This document shows, piece by piece, positions 35,357 through 47,622 of a stretch of 64,000 nucleotides of DNA; position 1 is the stretch's first letter; the number at the start of each line of letters is the position of its first letter. Origin of the DNA: Krasilnikovozyma curviuscula (taxonomy: Eukaryota; Basidiomycota; Tremellomycetes; Cystofilobasidiales; Mrakiaceae); the NCBI GenBank assembly GCA_014825775.1, contig MVAQ01000022.1, forward strand, positions 62,001 to 126,000, given 5' to 3'. The translations under genes were made by a program, and so were the position numbers. The notes beneath the pieces were generated by a model. The model did no database searches, had not been told where the DNA came from, and saw only the letters and a list, made by a program, of their open reading frames with translations.

Positions 35357-36944
35357 TCACGCAGTACGTTCCCTCTTATCCCAAGCCTCCAATGGCCAGC
35401 CTTGCTCAACACCTTCCTTGGGGTACAAATCGTTCCACCTCTTGTCCAACACTTCGCCGTGATCTAGCGCGTGCTCTTGGTTTCGCACCCAAATACGCAT
35501 CAGATGTCGTGTTTGTTCCGGTGAGTCCTCGCTACCGTCTCGGGCGTGGAAGAGAGTCAGGTTATTGAAAAACTCAAGGTCTGTAAGAAGGAGCAGGAGT
35601 GAGCTTGTGAGGTTACCGTCGAAAATTCAGAATTGGAGAGCTTACCTCCTGGTTCTAGGTCAATGTCAAGAGAGAACTTCTCAGCGGTGTAGTGAATCGC
35701 ATCAAGAGCCAGATGTTGTTCAGGAGTAAGTGGTGGGAGGTTCTCAGGACGGTGCTGGTCTTCAAAAAAGGTGAAGAAGACTCGTCGCGAATACTGCGCC
35801 AGAACGCGGTTGTTGACATGGTGGATCAAAGGAGTTCCTTCAAGACCGGAGCTGTGTGTCACATCCTTCATCAGAAAGAAATTCTTTTGGTATAAAATTG
35901 CAGTAGATACTCACTGTCTTGGGTACCATTTGCCAGCCATTGTTCGCAAGATGTCCCTTCGATTCTGGGAAAAGTAGTTGTACGTCTGGCCAACTGAGGA
36001 GAGCTGGGAGAGACCTCCTTTGGCAGCTTTGTTGAGGGTGATGAGACCAACAATGTCACCAGCGTCAGTGTGGAAGACCTTTCAAAAAAGATATCTGGTT
36101 CAGAAGGAAACGAAAATCAAAATACAGCAAAGTTTGCAACGCACTTGGTTTCCTGACGTCTGGCCTTTGACGACAATGGCAGGTCTATCTTCTGGATCCA
36201 AATGTGTGATGTCTCTGAGATGAACGATGGCAGTCGCTCCACCTTGAGTGAGACGTTTGTTGCCGATCCAAGCTGCAATTCCAGCAAAGGCAATGATTTG
36301 TTCCTGCGCAATAAGAAATAGGAGCAAAGACGTCAGGGGTGATTAAAATTATTCAAAACATAGTTTGCTTACCTCTCTGGTCCAGTCATTGACAGGCAGA
36401 CCTCTCATCACTCTCAGGCCGAGGCCGTAATGAATCTCCTGGACAGCCTTCTCAAGGACGGGCTTTAAGGTTGAAAGAGGGAAAGTATCTCTGGAGATAA
36501 GATTGAAGTCAAGTTTGAGGGATTGGAAGTGCTTGATGGCTGAGTTGACGTCTGCGATCTCTGCCTGGGTGAACTTGTGCAGCCATTTCTCAGCTGTAAA
36601 CGCAAGATCAGCTTGCGTACGAGTTTATTCTACAAAAACAAGCTCAACTCACGTTCGTTAATTAACACCTTTCCATCCCAAACACTTGGATCCACAGAAA
36701 GCTCCGGATATCCTTCTGGAATTGCGTCTTCAGCCTTCGCAGGCTGGACGTAGCTTCTTTGGTTCGACTCCCAAAGCTCTATCGACGGCTCATAGTCAGT
36801 CTGGAAAATTGCTTTTTTAATTGCATCTTTGTCAATCAGTGGCTTATACTCCTTCTTTGTATCTCTGTAGTCGCTGGCAACGAAAGTGGGCTCCTTGGGT
36901 CCATCAAGCGAGAGGGCGCCGAGTTGGGGAAGGACAGAAGTCAT
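35357..36944 (-). CDS. TauD/TfdA-type 2-oxoglutarate dioxygenase
   Basis: Six exons (36653-36944, 36373-36593, 36145-36303, 35915-36078, 35646-35851, 35357-35580) give 421 aa. The Fe(II) ligands are visible as the HTD triad in VFHTDAGDIVGL and the distal His in EQTRHLMRIWVRN, whose Arg should bind 2-oxoglutarate. NNLTLFHARDG is another conserved block. Fungal members of this group (taurine/sulfonate or alkylsulfate dioxygenases) release sulfite for sulfur scavenging, but others act on different acids, so the substrate is open. No signal peptide; cytosolic. The N-terminal 100 residues match the common fungal TauD lead region with SYVQPAKAEDAIPEGYPEL. Confidence 0.87.
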
Positions 36945-37429
36945 ATTGACTTTTGGAATAAGATGGTGAGGGTTCTAAATGAAGAGATGAGCGAGATTGG
37001 AGAGACGTTTCAGCTTTTAAGAAAATGGCGACGTGCGATGATCGCGTCTAAAGACGCCATCGTCAATATCGTGGCGCGGCAGAACAGACCAGTCAGTTTA
37101 CTCTCCCAGTCTGGCGCTTGCAGAGCTTGATTCCCTTCGTGTGATGCAAAACAGATTAATGTCGGTGATTGTAATTATAGGACGATGTTAAAATTTGATG
37201 ATAATACAGTAGTTTGGAGGAAAGGCTGGAAGTTTCCCATCGACGGAAGATGGAGCACGACGAAAGGAAAGTAAAAAGAGAAGGCTGATAGAGCCAAAGA
37301 ATAAACAAAACCAAATGAGAAGGTTCGAAAATTTTATATTACGCAAAGGAAAACCTAAAGAAGGAGACAGAAAAAATGGACGCGATCTAAAACTTCGCTT
37401 CCATTTCTCGACCCCGCAACGACAACATA
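36945..37429. other. Intergenic, no feature seen
   Basis: 485 bp between the dioxygenase start and the LCB2 stop, both minus strand. A/T-rich purine runs near 37250-37380 probably belong to the LCB2 3' region. Confidence 0.5.
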
Positions 37430-39889
37430 TCACTCCAGCATGTTGACCAACTCGATGGCCCGACTTGAAATCTCTTCCACACTCCACCTATCCCTCTTTC
37501 TCAAGCCATGCTTTAGGTCGAGCGCCGTGCCAATTTCATCACACGCGGCGAGGATGATGTCGATGTCGTCCTTCGTGTGACTTGAGGACACGCAGAATCG
37601 CACTCTGCTAGATACGAGCGGAGTAGCTGGATAGCCCACAACAACTGTCACAATCGGTGTCTGGCCAGGCTTAGTTCGGTTTCGCATCATTCGGGAGAAG
37701 AGGGGGAGTTTGGCGGGGTGAAAAATTAGCATTGGAACCTGCAAACAGAATGTTGGATGTCAGTATCCCTCATTGCAGAGCACATCACCAGCAATGGAAC
37801 TAAAAACTGACGATGGGTGAATCAGGATCACCGTAGACAATGAAGCCTAACTTCTTCAACCCGCGGTGGAGGTACCTTCCATTGAACGCGATCCTCCTCA
37901 GCCTCTCACGACCTTCCTGTCCCGTTAGCAGCGACGGAGGTAGGTGCATCCAAGATGGGAGAGACGAAGCGGGGGCAGGACCATAGGCGGCTTTATACTG
38001 CGTCGCGAGCGCAAGCGACGACTTCGATCCTGACTCCTCAGCGATAGAATCCTCAGGGGAGAGCAGCGGAGGTGAGACACCCATGATAGAAGCCATAGCA
38101 GCAACAATCTGGGTCAAGACCGGTGGAGCCATTGCTTCGGCGTAGACCATGGAGTGATTCTTGAGTCGCAGGCTGTCAAGGATCTCCCTCGAAGCAGCGA
38201 TGTATCCACCAGCGGCTCCAAAGGATTTAGTGAAAGTTCCCATAAGAATGTCAACATTGGACGGATCAATACCGAAGTAGTCGCACACTCCACGACCGTT
38301 GGGGCCGAGGCCGCCGATCGAGTGAGCTTCGTCGACGAAAAGGTAGAACTGGAGAAGCGGAAGGCTTGTCAGCAGAGAAAAGTGCAAACAAAACGTGTGT
38401 GTTGACCTTACCTTATACTTCTGCTTCAACTCAATTAACCTAGGCAAGTCCACCAGTGTTCCTTCCATCGAGTAGAGACCTTCGACAGCGATCAAGATCT
38501 TCTTCCAAGGTCTATGAGTTCTGGGCTGACCCTGAGAGATAGCCTCACGCAATACACCTTCGAGGTCCTTCATGTCGTTGTGCTTGAACGATCGGACAGC
38601 GGCACCAGAGAGACGAACGCCGAATCGGATCGAGGAGTGATTGTATTCATCTGAGATGACGAGACAGCCTTTGCCAACGAGCTACAGTAAAACCGAAGTA
38701 TGAGAATATTGTTCTGAATTCAGACAATGCAAAAATAAGACACATACAGCTGGGATAGTGGTAGAGTTTGTAGCGAAGCCCATCTATTCCGCCCGAAAAC
38801 GAGTCAGAAGAGAATAAAACATTCCCACAACCTAGCTGGACTCACAGAGATAATCATGGCATCTTCGGTTCCCAAGAACCTAGCGATAAGAGCTTCACCC
38901 TGAACAGCCAGATCCTGGGTCCCAGCCGTCAACCTAGGTCCACCAGTGCTAACGCCGTACCTCTTGATGCTCTCCTCGACTGCATCAGCACATCCACCAC
39001 TCGCCTGCGCGAAGCCCAAGTAGTTGTAGCTCGAAATGTTCAAGTTCCTTCTCGTAACTCCTGTAAGTTTATGTGTGAGGTTGCCGTCGGTAGAGTATCG
39101 ATCAAACGTGACAATAGTTCGTCCCGGCACGCCCGTGACTGGTATCGCAAAGCAGTCGTCCAGTCGCAATTTCAGTCGTCGGGTGTAGAACGAGTCGAAG
39201 TCTGAATTCAAAGCAGCATAGCCATCGTGGGGTAACAGGTGGGTGTAAAAATTTGGGAAAAACCGTTTGCCAAAGAAGTCGCGTAGGTGACCAATGCTAA
39301 TCAGCAGCAGGTATCTGAAGACCACGAAAAAGACATTTTAGTATAGGTGAGGACTAGTCTAGATTTGAGACGTACGAGATGTAGGTTGTGAGGAAGACGT
39401 AATAAGGCGGCTCTTCTAGCGTATGCTGCGACTGCCCTGGTTTGAACTAGAAACGGCAAAAAATGAGTCGAAGAAAACAGAAGACATCAAATACTCGCAA
39501 CACCTTACCTGAGAGACATATCTATAATCCTGATTGGCGTCCCAGCCGAACTCGGTATGATTGTAAGAAGGCGTTCCGAGCTTTTCAGTTGGGTAGGGCG
39601 TAATGGGCTGGAGCAGCGGGTCGAACACATCGTTCTCGTACAATGAGCTTGAAGAAGCTCCACTGGTTGCCTCCGACAGTAACGACGAGCCGTCTGAGCT
39701 GGTATAAGAAAGCTGTTTGGTTGGAGTCCTAGAGGACGTGGTCGATCGTCGCGAGAGCTTCATGAGACTGTCGTGCGCCGTGGTTGCTGCCGTCGTTGCT
39801 GCCGTCGTTGCTGCTGATTTCGACTTCGTCAGGTTCGGTATCGAGAAAGCTGGTTTCTTGGTGCTATTGGATGAAGACGTAGAAGGCAT
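37430..39889 (-). CDS. LCB2: Serine palmitoyltransferase subunit 2
   Basis: LCB2 is the catalytic PLP subunit that condenses serine with palmitoyl-CoA, the first step of sphingolipid synthesis, at the ER. Seven exons (39509-39889, 39376-39446, 38846-39314, 38748-38783, 38412-38681, 37812-38348, 37430-37738) give 690 aa. Motifs are [39 protein letters not shown] and [13 protein letters not shown], where Lys near residue 450 binds PLP. A hydrophobic segment near residue 140-160 is the membrane anchor. The N-terminal 125 residues are a Ser/Thr-rich extension with a short tandem repeat, not part of the catalytic fold. An insert of about 50 residues with [10 protein letters not shown] lies after the PLP domain. 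Confidence 0.95.
39783..39816 (-). repeat. 12-nt coding repeat in LCB2
   Basis: The unit GTTGCTGCCGTC (plus strand) occurs about 2.8 times in a row and encodes tandem AATT in the LCB2 N-terminal extension. Confidence 0.8.
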
Positions 39890-40851
39890 CTGCTGAGAGT
39901 TGAAGTGATTTGAATGAATGGGGCCAAGGGGGGAGGGACGACGAAAGGGAATTCCAGATGGGCGAAGTAAGCCGGACCACAGGGCAAGCAGAGTCAGCCT
40001 TACTATCGTTTCGTTTCAGATGGACAGGCTCGAGCTACTCACCTTGGACAGGCACCAAAACTTCAGCTGTACTCAAAGACTTGGGCTTCCAATGAGACAC
40101 CAAGTGGTTCGTTTAGCTCAACCCTAACGTCGAACGGCTAGCATAGCAGGACAGCATTGGGGACAGTCAGCGACTCCTGATTTCATACAACCTAAAATTT
40201 TGCTAATGCATGAGCAAGAGCTACTCACCTGGTATATATATGTACAGACCTGAACCAGATTGGATGTTGGGTCTGGATGAGATTGCCCCTCTGGTAACTC
40301 AAGTTTCAGCGATTTTGAGAGTACGAGGCCCGTGTGGAGCTTTTAGTGATGGGTTCCCTAAGGTCTTAACCTGAATGACCTTCGAGATGAGAAAGGGACA
40401 ATTCCCAATGACTTTGAGGGAGATTTGAGTGGATTACACGTTGAAGATGGGTGATGGGCAGTGGCTGGTTTGCCCTCAAAACTTCGCCAGAGCTAAAACT
40501 CAAAATGGCTTACGTTAATCCAGTGAAGTAACCAGCCCTTAAGCCTGAGAATGTTTCCATAAGCCGGAAAGGCATGCTTGGAACTAATAATGGAAAGCAA
40601 CTATAGAGATTACATGGTATTATGTATTTTGCAAGCAGTGCTTTGCGAAAAGAAACAGCGCCGCGCTTCAGACACGAACAAGCGCTGGGCGTGTTTTTGG
40701 TACCCAAAGCTACACAGAACTACAAGGCGGACCCCATTTGTAGTTCGTGATAATTTGAGTCCTCTAATCGTTTGCCGAGCGCAACTGACATGGTCTTGTT
40801 TCTTAGTCCTGCAACGGGCGAGGTAGGCACAATATAGTGGAAATGCATCAA
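39890..40851. promoter_or_regulatory. Intergenic, LCB2 upstream region
   Basis: 962 bp between the LCB2 start and the SWD1 stop, both minus strand. Only short frames without family features. It probably holds the LCB2 promoter and leader. Confidence 0.5.
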
Positions 40852-41936
40852 TTATATCAGAATGTTCCAATCAACATCTTCTTCCAACCTCAGAGGAATG
40901 AAGAAGTCCGTCTTGGTATCCTCATCCGGATCGTCTTCCCACCACCTTTTGACGTCGGGCAAAGAAGCATTTAATGACGCGTCTATCTCTTCCACCATCG
41001 CAAAAGACATCACCTCGACCCGCTCATCTTCTGCCACTCTCTTTCGACGAGCGAGCTCAGACTCGTCTTCCTGTGCAGTTTATGGAAAGCGGATGTACCG
41101 AGAAAATCATCAGAAAAACAAACCCTAAAAGATATTGAAGAGGCATACACGTACGAGATCAAACTCGTCTTCCATTTCGACGTACACGTCGTTTTCTTCA
41201 AGCTCTTCAAATCCAGGTGCAAAGGCACTCCAAGTGTCAGAAGGGGGGGTGACCCAAATGTGGAGAGTCCCCAAGGCGGAAACGGATGCTATCAACGGTC
41301 GACGAGGATTCCACTAGGAAGGATGATACTATAGTGCTTAGTATTAAATTCATCAAATCAGTCAGAAGAGGTGCTAATGACTCACGTGAACGTCTTCGAG
41401 AGGCTCCTTAGGGCCCTCCAGGACCTTCATCAGATTCCCATCCGTTCGATCCCAAATGTAGATATCGTGAGCTACAACATTTCCTCTGCCAGCCCCTGTG
41501 AAGTTAATTTTCAATTAAGATGGTGGAGAACATACATCGAAAAAATGCGTCAAACGACGGCGAAAAGATGTGACAGAAGAAACCCCGCACGCGACATACC
41601 TCCAATCACGTATTCCCCATCAGAACTGAAACCAATTCCAGCCCAAGGTGTTCTATTGATCAAATCCTGGAATTTATGCATCGGTGTGATCTCACCCGTC
41701 TCCTGGTCGATCGAGAAGACCCTGATCGCGCGGTCCAGAGAGTTCGTAACGATGTGTCTTCCGAGCTTGTCGAACTCAAGAGTTTTCAAAGGCGAGTTGG
41801 AAACTTTGATTCGGCCGATGACAAAGCGTGTGAGGGAGCTGAAGATCAGGATCGAACCGTCTGTCGTGCAGGCGAAGATTTTGGTACCGTCGGGTGTGAA
41901 TTTAGCATTCAGGAGTGATGGTTTTCTGTACGATAA

Positions 41937-41968
<32 letters not shown>

Positions 41969-42779
41969 CGTGAGATTCTAGAAGGAGAGTAACAGTTCCT
42001 TGAGCGACGTGATTACTTTAGTTGCTGACTGCTGGTAGAAGCAGCTGCTTCGTGATTGTCATCTACCGTCATGGCGCCTCCACTCGATGCTTCCACATCA
42101 ACTAGTTCGTATTTCCCTTTTGTTTTATTCCGTCGATCGACGAAGAAAGCTGTGTTGTTGGAAAGAGTGATGAGCATGATTTTACTACGGAGAGAGCATC
42201 GTAAGACAAGTAAGTTTCGTAGTCATACGCTCCTCAGGTAAAGGGTACCCTAAACTCACCTATTGAACGGGTGGAAGTAAGCTGATATAATTGGGGCGTC
42301 AAAGCGAATGGTTTCCCTCCTGTCACCAGTTTTGAGATCCCACACGATCGCATTGCAATCTTTTGAGCAAGACAGCAGATACCTCGAGTTCCTTGACCAG
42401 CTGGGTATCCACACGCGTTTGAAGTAGGATAATATGAGTCCCTAGTACAACTCTACATCTTTCAGAGAAAGAATTGGAACTCACCACAGCGTCTCGACCT
42501 GCTTGACATGGCCTTCTCCAAACCACGCCTGCTGCTTCGTCTCCAAATCCCACACAGTGACGATTCCATCAGATCTTCCAGCTGCTAATAGATGGCCAGC
42601 AAATAATCCTGAGGGGTTGAACCGTGCACAGACTGCCGAGTCATCAAGAGTCGCACCTATCGAACTCGGGAAGTCTCGCAAGAACGGATTGAGGAGCTCG
42701 AGATTCTATATGAAACGCGAACCAAGTTCAGTTTTTCTGTTAGAGCCAGCGGCAAGAGATGACAAGTTCTGCATACCAT
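40852..42779 (-). CDS. SWD1: COMPASS subunit Swd1 (RbBP5 homologue)
   Basis: Swd1 is a WD40 subunit that contacts the SET domain in COMPASS, the H3K4 methyltransferase. Eight exons (42777-42779, 42485-42705, 42260-42400, 42017-42184, 41600-41925, 41386-41495, 41155-41313, 40852-41070) give 448 aa. The protein starts MNLELLNPFLRDFP, the same opening as human RbBP5 (MNLELLE). WD repeats include GRSDGIVTVWDLETKQQAWF, CSKDCNAIVWDLKTGDRRE, TDGSILIFSSLTRFVIGRIK and WNPRRPLIASVSALGTLHIW. The acidic C-terminal tail ends in KTDFFIPLRLEEDVDWNILI. The first coding exon is the ATG alone, chosen because it alone restores the conserved start. SET1 is the divergent neighbour. Confidence 0.92.
41937..41963 (+). 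repeat. (AG)13 microsatellite
   Basis: A pure AG run inside the fourth intron of SWD1; on the coding strand it is a CT tract near the acceptor. Confidence 0.85.
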
Positions 42780-43230
42780 CTAAGAACTCGTTGCGAAGAA
42801 AATAGCAGGAATTGTTTCTTGGGTGTTTGAATCGAGGAAAATGGCGCGTGAGAAATGCAAGCTCTGTTGCTGGCTCACCCCCATTCAGTCGATTCAAATC
42901 CCAGTCTGGAACGCGTCCTGTAAAGAACCTGCTGGTAAGATCATAGATTGTGGGCTCTTCCAGCTGCGTGTGGGCTTGTCTGGGCACTTCTACTGGCTGG
43001 TTTGTTGCGCGCGACGTCCTCCGTGTCTTTCCTGTTTTTCGACGACGTCAGGGCCTAGTGAGTACAATTCTTCCCTGGATGGTTACGAATGAAGCTTGTT
43101 CTTTCTGAATCGCTGATACTTTGCCATATCCTCGCTGTTTTTGACTTGCAGTCGCCAAACACTTCCCTGAAGGGCGGGAAAGTCAAACCTCTGTCGGGAC
43201 GGCCCTTTCTTCAGAAAGCATCAGCAGGAG
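42780..43230. promoter_or_regulatory. Shared promoter of SWD1 and SET1
   Basis: 451 bp between the start codons of two COMPASS subunit genes on opposite strands. A common regulatory region is therefore likely. No specific site recognised. Confidence 0.65.
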
Positions 43231-46200
43231 ATGTCTGACATCTCAGGAGTGGGAGTGGATACCTTCCAGCTGGATCTCACCTTCAACAACCCTCCCTCCG
43301 GTCCAAAATCCCAGAGAAACAACGTTCAGCAGAATGGCATGGTCGACACTGGTGATCCAGCCGGAGCTTATCCTCAACCATATACGAACGGGTATCCTTA
43401 CAATGGCTCATATCAGAATAGTATACATGGGTATGCTGGCTATCCTGTAGCTCCCGCTCACTCTCCAGAACGCTATAGTTCTTCAGCTTCAGCTTTAAGG
43501 GTCAGTGCTTCCGAAGGAGACATGTGCTGTTCCTATTACATTCACTTTGATCCTAACTACTTGCGCTATCCTGGTTCCTGTTTTCCTCACGTCGTACAGT
43601 CCGTAGCTGCTCCTCCAGTAGCCTCTCGATCATTTGGGACCGCGCCGCCCACTTCAGCCAGTAGCACCGACCGATCTCTATTACTACTACCGCCTCATCT
43701 TCCTCCGACCTTGAATGCTCCTCTCACAAGTTCTGGGCCGAAGCCAGGACTAGCCCAGCCTGAGTTCTCCAACTTCTTGCCCAATCATTTCCTCCGCCGC
43801 TCTCCGCCTCCCCCACCCACAACGGCACCACCTCCTTCCCCTCCTCCACAACCAGCTTCTCTATCGATACCATCACTCCATTTATCTTCTCGTCAAATAG
43901 TGGAAAATGAAGGTCAACGACCGGCTTCCCCAGCTATAGTGCAACAGCCAACCCCTTCAAGCTCAGTGTCGACTCCGATTGTGGCTTCCACGTCATCTCT
44001 CACCACAAGCACGCCGGGTCTCAAGTGGCACTCTAAAGAAAGGGACTTTAAAGACATGAACGATTTGAGCACTATCAAGCCTCTACGCCACATGTATCCA
44101 AAGTCTTCTTCGTCGTCCGGCCAGCATCACAAATATAAAGAGAAGGATAAAAAGCACAAACCTGATAAACCTGATCTACTGGATGAGTTTGCAGTGATTC
44201 CAAATCGAAGCGTGAAGGAAAAGCGCAGGTACGACGGAGAGGGGGATGAGGTTGTAAGACTTGAGGATCCTAGATTGAAAATGAATGTTGTAGCCAGAGA
44301 AGCTGGAAGGGGGGCTAAAGCATGTGTCAGAAGATTTGAAGTTTCTTTCCTGAGGGTATGTGGCAGAAGTTTTCCTTTTCCTGATGATGTAACTTAGCGC
44401 TGACTATTGTTCAATTGCGTTTCTGTTATTGTCCTCTTCCTCGACGATAGCCGCAAAAGAACATCAATATATATCCACCAAATCAGTCCTGTTGCATCTT
44501 TATTTCTAGGTTATCCCATCTCACAGCGACAACCCATATCCAACGATATTTCAACTCAATCAGCTGTCGAGCCATCGAAATTGATCTCAAAGAAAACGCC
44601 ATTGGAATCTCTTATGGAATCTGTTGGATCAAATTCGAAACGCCTGAGGTTGCAGAGAAGGCACTGACGGCGTGTCAAGGTGCCAAGATTGGGTCTGGTG
44701 CAGTGGTCGGTGATGAGGCTGTCCAGGCGGTCTTCGATCCTGAGAAGAAAATTGTCACTGCAGCGTTCGATAAGAAGGAAAAGGAAGCTATCGCCAAGAA
44801 GAAGGCTGAGGCAGAACGAGTGAAGAGAGCTGCTAAAGAGCAGCAGGAAAAGGAAAGGAGAGACAAAGAAGGTGCAAAAGCTGCTGCAGACGCAGCTTCA
44901 GCTGCCTCTCGATCCGTTCGGGCTCTATCTTCTACATCAGCTACTCCCATGAACGGTGACCATGGTAAACTTCTGGGGTCATCATCGTCCTCCTTTCAAC
45001 CTGGTTACCGGTCTAACCACCAACAACAACAGCTTCCCTCCCCTTCATCCCGCCCATCCAACTCGCCTTATCATCAAAAGCAGCAGCCGCCCCATGAATC
45101 ATCAACTGTGCGTTTATTCCCTTGGCACTCTCAAATAGCCAGCATCCAACCTCGATCCGGCGACGACGCTGTCCTGCCTCCAGGACCGCCTAAAGATGTT
45201 CTGGCTGAAGCTTTTGCACCTCAACTAGATTCGAAACGAGTTTTTAACAACGAATTCGCCGATGCTGAGATGGCTGACATTGGAGGGAATCCTATTGAAC
45301 AAGCTCGAAATGGGATTTTGGACGAGTTGCAGAGGAGCTTCACCAAGATGATCAAAAGACAGATTGTAACTCCGGCGTTAGAGAAGGTGCTTGAAGATGC
45401 TCGGTCTAAGAAAGCAGCGGCCACTCAAATCAGCGTCCACGCTAACAATAACATCGCTACCGCTTCATCTTCCACTCGCCAAGCTGCACCTGTATCTCCT
45501 GTTACAGCTCACTCTACTCTTAAATCTCTTCACTTTTCCAAAAAGGGTAATGGTTCAAGTGCTCCTGCTCGACAGTCGTTGCTAGCTCGAAAGCAAACGT
45601 TAAACGATGAGGATTCTTCTGCTCCAACACAACGAAGGACCGCCAGTTCTGCCAAGCGCCACCATAAACCGCCTGTCTGGAGTAGTGAAGAGGAGAAGGA
45701 AGATTCTGCACATAATAAGACGAAGAAGAGAAAGGAGTCTCCTTCTCCTGCAGTCTCGAAAACTTCTTCGCTTACTCATCCAGATGATGAGGATGAGGAA
45801 GAAAGGGAGTCTGAGGGTGAAGATGAAGAGGAAAATGTTCAATTGGACGAAGCTACTCCTGCGGCAGAAGAGGTCAAACCATCAATCCCTCAACACGCAA
45901 CTCTCGACGACGTGCTGCCCCTTCCTCCAACCCCAATGACAACAGCTGACAGTCAGGTCCAAAACCCAAAGGGTGAAGATCTGGACCCGATCCTTACATC
46001 ACAGAAACATCACAAGGAAAGCACTGTTGCCATTATTTCCAACTACGGCGAACCACCACCTCCACCAACCACATCGAAACCAGCGCCTAAACTTAAACAG
46101 GCTCGGAAGCCAAAGAATCAGAAACAGTCGAAAACCAACAAGAAGGCGAAGCTTCAACACCCAGTGTCAGCTCTCGATGCGATGGACGTCGATGTCCAGT

Positions 46201-47399
46201 TCTACCAGCGGGAGCCAAATTTCATTGGTGGTGATATCCTTCAAGAAGCTAAGTCGACTCCGGAGACAAAAACCGAAGATGAAAATGCCGTGCTTCCTCC
46301 TCGAGAACCATCCCAACCGCTGGTGCAGAGCCTGAATGAATTATTGAACAAGGTTCTCATTGAAGACGAGGAGGATTTCTATTTCCTTCAACTTTCTGCG
46401 AAGAAAGCCCATGACGCAGCTATCGCCCGTGGCTTTGACCTCGCCGACCTTATGGATGCAGGCCCCCGCCCACATGATGATGATGATTTAGAAGAGTTCC
46501 CACAAGAGCGTGAACGCAAAGATTGTCTTCGTTCACGAGGCTATCACAAAATTCCTGATGTGGAGAAGTCCAGCTATTTGCCTCAACGAAACAGAGCTGT
46601 TGTCGAAGTCCCATCTGAAGCAAAGATTGCGGCAGCTGTGAATCTTGGTCGATCAGCACGAGTAGAGACCAGACGCTTAGTTCAGGGGATGGAACAACAT
46701 CGACAACGAAACCAAGCTGCAGCATCTGGTAACGGACCAGGTGGACTCACCTCAGCAGAAGCCCAGGCCAAACTCGAACAAGCTAACGACGCACTTAAGT
46801 TCAACCAGCTACGAACGAGGAAGAAGGCGCTCAAGTTCGCCAAGAGTCCTATTCACGATTGGGGTCTTTATGCGATGGAACCCATTCCAGCTCACGACAT
46901 GGTCATCGAGTACGTTGGAGAGGTTATCAGAGCTCAGGTCGCAGACAAGAGAGAGAAGTACTACGAGAGGATCGGAATTGGTAGCTCCTACCTGTTCAGA
47001 GTCGATGATGAGAATGTTGTTGATGCAACGAAGAAAGGAAACCTTGGGTCAGTCTCAATATCTGATTTGTTCGTCTCACAGGGCCACCTCCACTGACGTT
47101 TCGCCCCTAACCTTCTTCAGTCGTCTCATCAATCACTGTTGTACTCCCAACTGCACAGCTAAGATCATTACTATCAATGGTGAGAAGAAGATTGTCATCT
47201 ACGCTAAGGCTAATATCGAGCCGGGAGACGAAATCACCTATGGTAAGTTATCGGTCACCTGCTTCTTGATGAGAGATGTGGAGACGGGCGATAACTGACT
47301 GGCTGAATGTTTGGGTCCACAGATTACCATTTCCCAATTGAGGTTGACAAAGTCGTCTGCTTGTGTGGATCGTCGAAATGCCGTGGATTCCTCAACTAA
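43231..47399 (+). CDS. SET1: Histone H3K4 methyltransferase Set1 (COMPASS)
   Basis: Five exons (43231-43500, 43600-44355, 44451-47047, 47121-47242, 47323-47399) give 1273 aa. After a low-complexity N-terminus, an RRM-like domain spans about 340-430 ([20 protein letters not shown], then [17 protein letters not shown]). A charged Lys/Glu coiled region and long disordered part follow. The n-SET region starts near residue 970 ([20 protein letters not shown]). A Win-like ARVE motif sits near 1077 for binding the WDR5/Swd3 subunit. The SET domain runs from about 1131: [51 protein letters not shown] and GDEITYDYHF, and the post-SET ends [13 protein letters not shown]. Removal of 43501-43599 as an intron is inferred; it is also open in frame. 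Confidence 0.94.
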
Positions 47400-47622
47400 G
47401 TGCGCACGTTTTGAGTCGGAATGAGAAGAAGGCCACGTCAAGACGTGGAAAGACAATACGAGTGCTATTATTTTATCGATTATACTTGCCCTAAAATTGA
47501 GATTGTGAGCAGTGAATAGGAAATAGAGTCAAATTCAAAACACTGTCAGGGGCGCGCTCCGCCCTCCAAACAGGAGGAGGTCCAAGCTCCTAACCGCCAA
47601 CCCCAATCTCTTGTCCGACACT

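Noticed and set aside
43501..43599. Reading the first SET1 intron as coding
   Set aside because: It stays open in frame, but it is flanked by a good GTCAGT donor and TACAG acceptor and its translation (Cys/Tyr-rich) differs from the low-complexity flanks.
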